DNA of 64,000 nucleotides, from NCBI GenBank assembly GCA_963799065.1, contig CAWCVJ010000001.1, positions 1,736,001 to 1,800,000 of the forward strand, read 5' to 3'. Source of the DNA: JAJPHW01 sp963799065 (lineage in GTDB: Bacteria; Acidobacteriota; Terriglobia; Terriglobales; Acidobacteriaceae). Shown piece by piece: positions 53,209 to 61,120 of the stretch. Below the pieces are notes generated by a model. The model ran no database searches. It saw only the letters and a list, made by a program, of their open reading frames with translations, and had not been told where the DNA came from. Both the position numbers and the translations under genes were made by a program. How positions within the stretch are numbered: the stretch's first letter is position 1; each line of letters opens with the position of its first letter.

Positions 53209-54426
53209 CTAAACGCCTTGCTCCACGCCGGCGCGTTTCAACAGTTCTTCCCTGCTGATCCCAAACGTGCGCAGCATCTCTTCGTTATCGATGGCCAGTT
53301 TTTCCAGCAATGCCTGACGTTCAGGACCGGCGTTTTCGAGCAATCGCCGGAGCCTCTTCGCTGCAATGTACTTACGGTACTTGCCCCAGAATTTCATTGG
53401 GACGAACGCGAAGATGACGGGAGCGAAGTGGTGCGTGAATTGAAGCAGGTTGTAGTTCAGACGATCCGACAGGCGCTCCCACGCCGATGGCAGCCCCGCG
53501 CTCTCCGCGATGTTCTTGGGATACTTCGGCCACGAATGGTTATAGCGTTTACGCCAAAGCCCGACATAACGCTCGATTTTACTCAGGAGTTCGGGCGGAA
53601 TTCCTTCCGAGCCGTTGCGGGTTTGCACAATCTTCTCGCCTTTGACCAGCGTGTGGTGACGAAAATCGGAAATCGCCCCTCGATCCGCTCCATGAAGATT
53701 GCTCATGCGCTCGTCATAGGGAATGCCTAGAAACCTGCAGATGGCCTGCATATGGCCGGCAGGATCTTTGACCAGTTCTTCGTAATCCAACTGGTGAACG
53801 GGGACTCCCTGAGCCAGCAAGGCATCGTACTGTTCCTTCATTTCCAAGGTTCCGAGGATTGCACGCAGCGTCATGCCCCGGCGATTGAAGAATGGCGAGG
53901 TTTCAGCGGCTTGCAGAATGCTGCGGCAAACGTGGCGAATATCGCGCCAGATCACAATGAACTTCGCGTCGGGAAAGACTCGGTGCAGGCGCTGCACTTC
54001 ATCGTGATAGGTGGGAGACTTGCATCCCCACACGGTCGCGGTTTTCTTCTTCTGCTGTGCGTACTGGGTGTAAACCGTGCGAATTGCGGTCCCGAGATCT
54101 TGAATGCCGTCTGGGACGGAACTGGCGTCAAACTTGTGACGAGCGAGAGCGCTGTTCCAAAAGTTCCAGCGGCGCAGCCAGCGCGTAGTATCGCGAGGCA
54201 TCCAAAACAGTGCTTCCAGATGGGCCAGATCGCCTTCGTACATCAATGCGATTTGGGGATGCTGATTAAGCAGCGCGTAAAGCAGCGACGTTCCGGAACG
54301 GAACATGCCTACTACAAACAAAGGTTCGGGGCGAAGCTTCCCCATCGCGGAAACTTCCTGGTCCGCGCTGGTCGCTATCATGACTGCCTGGGCTGGATCT
54401 TGCATGGGATGCGGCTTGTTATACAC
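53209..54426 (-). CDS. PAPS-dependent sulfotransferase
   Basis: A 405-residue sulfotransferase of the Sulfotransfer_3 type. The 5'-phosphosulfate loop is VVGMFRSGTSLLYALLNQHP (Arg43-Ser44-Gly45-Thr46), and the 3'-phosphate site is IVIWRDIRHVCRSIL. Residues after 330 form a basic/amphipathic tail. It would move sulfate from PAPS to a hydroxyl or amine, a good fit with a beta-hydroxylated product. The GTG at 54426 is used; an ATG at 54405 is equally possible and neither has a good ribosome site. It is 93 bases after the GNAT-like gene, the widest gap inside the cluster core. Confidence 0.9.
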   Translation of the reverse strand: MYNKPHPMQDPAQAVMIATSADQEVSAMGKLRPEPLFVVGMFRSGTSLLYALLNQHPQIALMYEGDLAHLEALFWMPRDTTRWLRRWNFWNSALARHKFDASSVPDGIQDLGTAIRTVYTQYAQQKKKTATVWGCKSPTYHDEVQRLHRVFPDAKFIVIWRDIRHVCRSILQAAETSPFFNRRGMTLRAILGTLEMKEQYDALLAQGVPVHQLDYEELVKDPAGHMQAICRFLGIPYDERMSNLHGADRGAISDFRHHTLVKGEKIVQTRNGSEGIPPELLSKIERYVGLWRKRYNHSWPKYPKNIAESAGLPSAWERLSDRLNYNLLQFTHHFAPVIFAFVPMKFWGKYRKYIAAKRLRRLLENAGPERQALLEKLAIDNEEMLRTFGISREELLKRAGVEQGV

Positions 54427-54519
54427 GCTGGTCGATCATATCGGGGCCACGTGAACGTGACCTTAAGGTAAACTGAAGACGAGTGGCTAACGCAGAGTTC
54501 GCAAACATTGAGTCAGCCC

Positions 54520-55710
54520 TTACAGGCTTGAATCGCCATCGTAACAGGTGGGATTCCAGGCCTCTGGACTCGTTAGGGCAGCGGCAAGCATTCGGTTGTT
54601 GGCACGATAGAAATATCGCCAGGAACTGAGCCCACGACTGTGGCGTGATAGCCGGCTCAACTTTTCGCTCACCGCCGTGGAGAATCCCACGGCTTCTAAC
54701 ATATGTATTCCTTCGCGTTGGCATCGTACCAGCGCAGTCTCCACGATCCCTTTGATCGAGTGTTCGAATCCGGGAAGGAATTGCAAGTCGACCAAGCGGA
54801 CTCGGTGAAGCCCAAAGTCTTCGTTGTCATCGCGCGACAGAACCGCGTAAGCGGTTAGGCCTGCGTCGTTTTCGGTGGTGACAACCCAGGTGTCTCCGCG
54901 TTGCAGCGAGGGTCCAAAATGCCACTGCAAGTGATCGACGGAACGAACCGCCTGGAGCTGTTGTCCCAGCGAACTCTTCCGGAGCGAATTCCAAAAAACC
55001 TCGAAACGGCTGTCGAACGCCCGGCAGAATTTTCCTGTGTCAGCCCCTCGCTTGGGTTGCAAATCTTTCCATTTATCCTGCAGAAACAGGGCTGCCCCAA
55101 GGAGAGGACTTCCGATCGCCTGACCACTTCCACGCCGAGCCAGTGCGCTGGCGGCAAAACCGCGATATCCGGTAATCCAGAAAATGGAGCGATCCCACCG
55201 ACCGCTGGGGACCGCGAGTGCTCCGAATGCGGTCTGCAAACGTACCGCTTTTTCGTTAACAGAAGTGTTAAGGAACAGGTCGACACCGGACTGGCCGAAG
55301 AAGCTGCGCAGTAGAGAGACCGCGTATGGTCGGAAGCGAGCATCCACCACAAAAGAGCGGCTGGTGGCGGCGAGCAAAGGTTTTCCGTCGAATTCGTAGG
55401 CAAGAGGCACATTGCCGATATGGCCGACGACCCGTTCACTTTCGTCTTCGAGCACCCACCCGATGGGCCAGTCAGAAAGCGTTCGCCACAGCGGATTTCC
55501 GCGCCATAGATGTTCCCAATCCTCCCTGCTCTTGGAGCGCAAACCGTATTCGGATTCCAGCGCAGCAATGCCGCCGTAATCGTTAAACTCGGCCACGCGC
55601 TGACGCACCGGACGCAGTTTAGCTCGCTTCAAACTAAGATCGGACGAAGGGCTTGCGTTCTCCCCTGCGGCCTCCAAGTCGGGTTGCATTCCGGTTGCCT
55701 GAAGGTTCAC
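54520..55710 (-). CDS. GNAT-like acyltransferase-family protein
   Basis: A 396-residue protein. The section WVLEDESERVVGHIGNVPLA through TSRSFVVDARFRPYAVSLLR and FLNTSVNEKAVRLQTAFGAL looks like a GNAT acetyl-CoA-binding fold; a second similar half follows (DTWVVTTENDAGLTAYAVLS, VDLQFLPGFEHSIKGIVETA). The GTG start at 55710 overlaps the synthetase stop as GTGA and has GGAGGAG six bases upstream, better than the ATG at 55689. It may N- or O-acylate the peptide, or serve as immunity; neither is shown by sequence. Confidence 0.7.
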   Translation of the reverse strand: MNLQATGMQPDLEAAGENASPSSDLSLKRAKLRPVRQRVAEFNDYGGIAALESEYGLRSKSREDWEHLWRGNPLWRTLSDWPIGWVLEDESERVVGHIGNVPLAYEFDGKPLLAATSRSFVVDARFRPYAVSLLRSFFGQSGVDLFLNTSVNEKAVRLQTAFGALAVPSGRWDRSIFWITGYRGFAASALARRGSGQAIGSPLLGAALFLQDKWKDLQPKRGADTGKFCRAFDSRFEVFWNSLRKSSLGQQLQAVRSVDHLQWHFGPSLQRGDTWVVTTENDAGLTAYAVLSRDDNEDFGLHRVRLVDLQFLPGFEHSIKGIVETALVRCQREGIHMLEAVGFSTAVSEKLSRLSRHSRGLSSWRYFYRANNRMLAAALTSPEAWNPTCYDGDSSL

Positions 55711-58700
55711 GCAATGCTCCTCCGCAGAGCGGCACTCGGAAGTCTTTCCAGCTGCTGCTTTAGGCAACGGGCGAGAACGTCCACGTTCTCCTCAAAGAAC
55801 ATGGATTCGTGCCCGCCGCGAATCTTGACCACTTCCATACCGTCCCGAATAACGTTGTTCCAACTGGCGTAAAAATCCCAGTATGGCCCAGCAGGCCAAT
55901 CGGAGGATTGAAAAAAGACCGTCTGCCCGGCGTACGGTTTCGGCCTGTACGCGAAGGATGCAGGGTGCATGATGGTGTCGAGGTCGCGCAACTGACTTTC
56001 CCTGACGGGAAGGGCCAGCGAATTGTGTACCCGCCAGTAGCGAACGCTGAGGCGCCGACCCATGCCCACCGCCCGTTCGCCCAGGTATCCGTATAGTCCT
56101 TGGCGCCGCAGATCGGCCCAATGATATCGGGCTTTGCGGAAGAGCCACTGGGCGCGTCCTCCGCCTTGAGAAAAATCTTCGTAATAGGCGGGATTTTGGG
56201 CGTCGAACAGGGCGAGTAGCTCGACCTCATGGCCTTGTTCGACCAATTGGCGAGCCATCTCATAAGCCATCACGCCATTGACGCACAATCCCGCCAATGC
56301 GTAAGGCCCCTCTGGCTGGACTTCCTGGAGGCGTGCGATTAAAGCTTCCGCGATATCCTCAAACTTGTAGGGTACAGGAAGCTTCCTCGCGTCCGATGCC
56401 GGCAGATGCAGGCCAAGCACTGGTTGATCGGGCCCCAGGATACGGCTCATGGGCAGAAGAAACGAGCCTCCGCGAATCCAGAACAGCGACCGTTTTGCGC
56501 CGTGAGGCTGTACCGGAATGATCGCGGGATGATGCTCGGATCGCTGCTGCATGCTCATCGTCGCCGCCATCTGACGAACCGTGGGCGCCTGAAAAATATC
56601 GCTTAGGGAGAGGCGCTTTCCCAACTCCTGCTCAATGCGTACGAGTAGCTTGGCGGCGAGGAGAGAGTGCCCGCCCAGATCGAAAAAGTTTTCGGTCACG
56701 CCAATGTCGATTCGATCCAATACGCGTTCCCAGATCTGGCACAACTCGAGCTCGATGGCGGTACGAGGCTGAATCGCCTTTTTGGGGGCGGGAATCGAAG
56801 TGGCGGGAAGTGCCTGCCGATCTAATTTTCCATTGGGCGTTCGGGGCAACGCGTCGATTCGTATAAATGTCGAAGGCATCATGGCTCGGGGCAGGCGCAG
56901 GCTGACAAACCTGCGCAACTCTTCGAGATCACACTCCGAGGACTGCTCTCTCGTGGGCTCGACGAAAGCAATGAGTTCGGGCTCGCGCGCTGCCGATTGC
57001 CGAACAAGCACGGCCGCTTGCCGGACGCCTGGGAACCCGGCGATGACACTCTCAATCTCTTGCAGTTCAATGCGAACGCCGCGAATCTTAACTTGATGGT
57101 CCAAGCGTCCTAAGAGCTCCAAGTTGCCGTCCGGCAGATGGCGGGCTCGGTCTCCAGTTTTGTAAAGTCGTGCGCCCGCAGCGAGCGAGAAGGGGTCGGC
57201 GATAAATCTCTCGCTGGTTTCAGATTCCCGATTCAAGTATCCGTGGGCAATTCCGTTCCCGCCAATGTACAGTTCGCCCGGAACGCCGATGGGACTGGGT
57301 TGCCTTTCTGAGTCGAGAACGTAAGTGCGCACATTCGCAATTGGCTTCCCAATAGAAACGGACTGCGACACTATTCCGGGTTGACAGCGATGGACGGTAC
57401 TCCAGACCGTTGCTTCCGTGGGTCCATACTCGTTGTACAGAGTACATTCGGGTAGCAGCCGGTAATGCCGCTCCACCAACTCGGGCGGGCAGAACTCGCC
57501 AGCCACAATCGCTTCCCGCAGCGTGGCGAGATCGCCGGACCGACTTTGATCGAGCAGCAAGCCATACACCGAGGGTACACACAACAAACGCGTGATACTC
57601 TGCGATTTCACGATGCCCGCGAGATGAGGAAGACTGTCTTGCACCGGGCCAGGCGTGAGCACAAGCGTGCCGCCCTGACAGAGAGCGCCGAAAAGTCCGG
57701 CCAGTGAACTGTCGAATGAAAATGACGAGAGCAAGAGAAAGCGTTGTGGAGTTCGTCCGTAATAAACCCCTCGCGCCTGTGTGGAGTGAGACAGATTCCC
57801 GTGGGTGATCTGGACGCCCTTGGGCTGCCCAGTCGAGCCCGAGGTGTAGATCAAATAGGCAATATCCTCGGGGTCGCGCTTTGGAAGCGTAACTGCAAAA
57901 TCGGTAGCATCCCTAAAGAGCACATCCACGCACAACGTCTTAGCCGAGAAAGGCGGGAGCTTCGCCACCAACTGGGAGTTCGTGAGAATGACCGCTGGCA
58001 CAGCGTCACGGAGAATAAAATTCAATCGCTCTGCGGGATAACTGGAATCAAGAGGCAGACAGACTCCGCCCACTCTGAGAACGGCCAAAATACCCGCCAC
58101 CATTTCCGCGGAGGTTTCAAAATAAAGTCCGACGCGCTGTTGCGGTTTGACTCCGAGTTCCCGGAGTCTGGCGGCTATGCCGTCGCACTGGCGATCGAGT
58201 TCGGCATACGTCAGTGCGTGGGCCCCCGCGCCCCCGGCGGTCGCATCGGGTGCCACGGCGACCGCCGTAGCCCCCGGGCTTCGCCGGGCCGCCGTCGCGA
58301 TCATTTCGTCAACCGTAAAGAAAGCTCCAATATCCGTATGGGTCTCATTCCATTCGACCAATACTTTGTGGCGTTCTGTTTCGTCCAGCAAAGGTAAGCG
58401 CGAAATTCTCTGGTCGGGATGGGCAAGCACGCCTTCCACGAGAGTGGAGAAATGTGCCGCCATACGCTGGATCGTCGACTCTTCGAAGAGGTCGGCATTG
58501 TACTTGATGCGCCCAACGATCCCTGTGCGCCGGTCGTCAAGCTCCATACAGAGATCGAACTTCGAGAACCCCGTGTCGGCTTCAGGCTGCGTGAGAGAAA
58601 CGCTCCACTCCGAGTGCGACGTTGGCAGGGGTGGCTCGAGGGTCAGTAACACTTGAAAGATAGGGTGGAAACTCAGGCTTCGCGTGGGGTGAAGAGCGCT

Positions 58701-59819
58701 AACAACCTCCATGAAAGGGGCGTCGTCGTTACAGAGCGCGTCCAACACCGTGTTACGAACGCGATGGAGAAGTTCGCGGAAAGTTGGGTTACCGGAGAGA
58801 TCGTTGCGCAGAGCGATGGGGTTCAGAAAATAGCCCAAAAGGCCTTCCAGTTCGGACCTTTTGCGACCCGAACTCACAGTTCCGACGACGACATCCTCGG
58901 ACGCGCAGTACCGATGCAACAATACCGCGAACGCCGCCACCAGGCTCATGAACAAGGTTGCGCCTTCTCTCCGGCTTAGAATGCGCAAACCCTCGCTGGC
59001 CCGGTCGCTGAGCGCCAGTGGTATGATCCCGCCCCGGAAGGTCTGCACCGGAGGACGAGGGCGATCGGCAGGCAAAGACAGCAGAGGAATGCTTCCACTC
59101 AACTGTTTTCGCCAATAGCCCAGCTGCGATTGCAATCTTCCGCCCGCTTGCAACCATTTCTCTTCTTGACGGGCGTAATCCGCGTACTGGAATGCGACCG
59201 GCAAGAGCGGTGACGGTTCGCCTCCAGCGAATGCTTCGTACAGAGCGCTTAATTCCGGAAGCAGGATGCGATAGATAGAATATCCATCGAAGATAATGTG
59301 GTGGAGGGTAAGGAAGAACTTCTGCTCGCTGTCGCTGAGGTGCACCAGCAATGCGCGAAAAAGAGGACCGTGCGAAAGACTGAACGGTCGCATGGAGTCA
59401 AGCACTGCCAACTTGCCCGCTTCAAGGTTTTTTTCTGCCTCGGACAGTTGGCGCAGATCGGCGACTTCAATCCGAACGGGTCCCGGGGGCTGGACGACCT
59501 GGGCAGCTTCGCCATCGACCACTGGAAACGTGGTGCGCCAGGTTTGATGGCGGTTGACGATCTCGCTCAGCGCAGAACGAAGCGCCGCAAAGTCCAACGG
59601 TCCCCGATGGTGAAAGGTGACCGGCTCGTTGTAGAGTGGAATCTCAGGGACGAGCTGCGCGTGCAGCCAGATTTGCTGCTGCGCCTTCGACAGCGGCGCC
59701 GTGCTTCCAGGAGTCAGCAAGCGAAGATCGCGCTTGTTTTGAATCTCAGGACGAAGCTCCGCTGACGCACGGTTGTCGAATGCTTCGCTGGAGACGACGG
59801 CTTGGTTCATCGGAGCCAT
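55707..59819 (-). CDS. Nonribosomal peptide synthetase, C-A-T-TE with Cys-type thioesterase
   Basis: A 1370-residue one-module synthetase. C domain (about 36-480) with the active-site motif HHIIFDG at 173-179, LCL-like. A domain (about 485-1005): YTSGSTGQPKG, Asp703, NEYGPTEATVW, YKTGDR, Lys998; specificity residues by eye D-S-A-C-I-A-E-V-W-K, unassigned. T domain with LGGHSLL and Ser1052. TE domain (about 1095-1365): the elbow is GPYALAGLCVNGVMAYEMAR, so Cys1179 replaces the usual Ser; Asp1206 and His1337 (RGGHESM) complete a triad. Cys-type TEs are known from obafluorin (beta-lactone) and sulfazecin (beta-lactam) synthetases, from memory. The ATG at 59819 was chosen; a 70-residue longer frame overlaps the P450. 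It starts 20 bases after the P450 stop. Confidence 0.93.
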   Translation of the reverse strand: MAPMNQAVVSSEAFDNRASAELRPEIQNKRDLRLLTPGSTAPLSKAQQQIWLHAQLVPEIPLYNEPVTFHHRGPLDFAALRSALSEIVNRHQTWRTTFPVVDGEAAQVVQPPGPVRIEVADLRQLSEAEKNLEAGKLAVLDSMRPFSLSHGPLFRALLVHLSDSEQKFFLTLHHIIFDGYSIYRILLPELSALYEAFAGGEPSPLLPVAFQYADYARQEEKWLQAGGRLQSQLGYWRKQLSGSIPLLSLPADRPRPPVQTFRGGIIPLALSDRASEGLRILSRREGATLFMSLVAAFAVLLHRYCASEDVVVGTVSSGRKRSELEGLLGYFLNPIALRNDLSGNPTFRELLHRVRNTVLDALCNDDAPFMEVVSALHPTRSLSFHPIFQVLLTLEPPLPTSHSEWSVSLTQPEADTGFSKFDLCMELDDRRTGIVGRIKYNADLFEESTIQRMAAHFSTLVEGVLAHPDQRISRLPLLDETERHKVLVEWNETHTDIGAFFTVDEMIATAARRSPGATAVAVAPDATAGGAGAHALTYAELDRQCDGIAARLRELGVKPQQRVGLYFETSAEMVAGILAVLRVGGVCLPLDSSYPAERLNFILRDAVPAVILTNSQLVAKLPPFSAKTLCVDVLFRDATDFAVTLPKRDPEDIAYLIYTSGSTGQPKGVQITHGNLSHSTQARGVYYGRTPQRFLLLSSFSFDSSLAGLFGALCQGGTLVLTPGPVQDSLPHLAGIVKSQSITRLLCVPSVYGLLLDQSRSGDLATLREAIVAGEFCPPELVERHYRLLPECTLYNEYGPTEATVWSTVHRCQPGIVSQSVSIGKPIANVRTYVLDSERQPSPIGVPGELYIGGNGIAHGYLNRESETSERFIADPFSLAAGARLYKTGDRARHLPDGNLELLGRLDHQVKIRGVRIELQEIESVIAGFPGVRQAAVLVRQSAAREPELIAFVEPTREQSSECDLEELRRFVSLRLPRAMMPSTFIRIDALPRTPNGKLDRQALPATSIPAPKKAIQPRTAIELELCQIWERVLDRIDIGVTENFFDLGGHSLLAAKLLVRIEQELGKRLSLSDIFQAPTVRQMAATMSMQQRSEHHPAIIPVQPHGAKRSLFWIRGGSFLLPMSRILGPDQPVLGLHLPASDARKLPVPYKFEDIAEALIARLQEVQPEGPYALAGLCVNGVMAYEMARQLVEQGHEVELLALFDAQNPAYYEDFSQGGGRAQWLFRKARYHWADLRRQGLYGYLGERAVGMGRRLSVRYWRVHNSLALPVRESQLRDLDTIMHPASFAYRPKPYAGQTVFFQSSDWPAGPYWDFYASWNNVIRDGMEVVKIRGGHESMFFEENVDVLARCLKQQLERLPSAALRRSIA

Positions 59820-59839
59820 GGTTATTCGATTGGATGATT

Positions 59840-61117
59840 TTACGCGCCGGACGATATCGAAGCCGAGAACGTAACCGGAAGAACCGTCAATCCGCGCAGA
59901 CCCAAATTCTCGCGCCATGCGATGGGTCCACCCTGCGACAGATCGTTCAGCCGCCGGAGCAGAGTTGCGAACGCGATTTGAGCTTCGATGCGGGCCAGCG
60001 GCGCTCCAAAACAGAAGTGCGCGCCCCAACCGAAAGCGACATGGCGATTATCCTTACGCCGAATGTTCAGCCGATCCGGGTCGGGAAAACGTAGGGGATC
60101 GCGATTGGCCGCCCCCATGACTGCGATCACAGCATCGCGGCGGCGAATGCTGCGTTCGCCCAGCATCGTATCCTCGGGCGCGATGCGCGCCGTATGCTGA
60201 CTCGGACTCTCGAAGCGCAGTAGCTCCTCCACGGCGGACGGGATGAGCGAAAGATCGTCTCGAAGTTCTTGTAGCACCATCGGATTGCGAATCAGAGTTA
60301 AAACGCCGTTACCGATCAAGTTCGTCGTCGTCTCTTGGCCACCCACCATCGTAACGATCAAATTGGCGATGACTTCGTCCTGACTAAGATGGTCGCCGTT
60401 TACTTCGGCCGCAAGCAGATCTGCGACCAGCCCTTCGCGAGGTGCGCTGCGCTGTTGAGCGATCACGTCGCGGAAGTAGTCGGTCATCGCTTCGACACTT
60501 GCCAGGACACGTTGCGCCCGATTGGGATTGTGCTGAAAATTCCCCAGCATTTCCGCAAAGTCAGCTGACCAGGCCTTGAGTCGAGGATGATCCTCTGTGG
60601 GCACGCCCAACATTTCCGCGGTGACAATTGCGGGAAGGGGCGCCGCGAACTCAGCGACCAAATCGGCCGATCCGCGGGTCAAGAATTCGTCGATCAGGCG
60701 GTCCGCGATGTCCTGAATATGGGACTTCAACCGTTCCACCTTGGCGGGCGTAAAGGCCTGGGCGCAAAGTCCGCGCAGGCGTCCGTGAGCCGCGCCGCCC
60801 ATAAAAAGCATCTGTTTCACCATCACGTCGGCGATCGGGCCCAGTTGTGGCAGTCCCATTTGTGTAAGTTGTTCCGACGTGGGCGTTCGCTCGGCGGAGA
60901 ACTCGAACAGCACTCTCACGACATCTTCGTAACGCGTCACCACCCAAGCGTGCAAGAACGGATCCCAATGCACCGGATCTTCTTCTCGCAATCGGTGATA
61001 GAGGGGATAGGGATTGGCAAGGACTTCGGGATCCAGCAATTGGTACAGGCTAAGGACCGACTTGGCCGTGGGGGATGGCGGCGGAGCGGTGTAGGTCGGA
61101 CTGAGAGGCAACCGCAT
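59840..61117 (-). CDS. Cytochrome P450 (carrier-bound amino acid hydroxylase type)
   Basis: A 425-residue soluble bacterial P450. Heme-binding loop AFGWGAHFCFGAPLAR with Cys369, ExxR as EELLR (297-301), I-helix VTMVGGQETTTNLIG (acid-alcohol region replaced by Glu-Thr), and the C-helix HGRLRG. It starts three bases after the stop of the A-T didomain gene. P450 paired with an A-T didomain is the NovH/NovI-type arrangement for beta-hydroxylating an aminoacyl carrier, so beta-hydroxylation of carrier-bound leucine is the most economical reading. Ferredoxin partner not seen. Confidence 0.92.
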   Translation of the reverse strand: MRLPLSPTYTAPPPSPTAKSVLSLYQLLDPEVLANPYPLYHRLREEDPVHWDPFLHAWVVTRYEDVVRVLFEFSAERTPTSEQLTQMGLPQLGPIADVMVKQMLFMGGAAHGRLRGLCAQAFTPAKVERLKSHIQDIADRLIDEFLTRGSADLVAEFAAPLPAIVTAEMLGVPTEDHPRLKAWSADFAEMLGNFQHNPNRAQRVLASVEAMTDYFRDVIAQQRSAPREGLVADLLAAEVNGDHLSQDEVIANLIVTMVGGQETTTNLIGNGVLTLIRNPMVLQELRDDLSLIPSAVEELLRFESPSQHTARIAPEDTMLGERSIRRRDAVIAVMGAANRDPLRFPDPDRLNIRRKDNRHVAFGWGAHFCFGAPLARIEAQIAFATLLRRLNDLSQGGPIAWRENLGLRGLTVLPVTFSASISSGA

Positions 61118-61120
61118 GGC

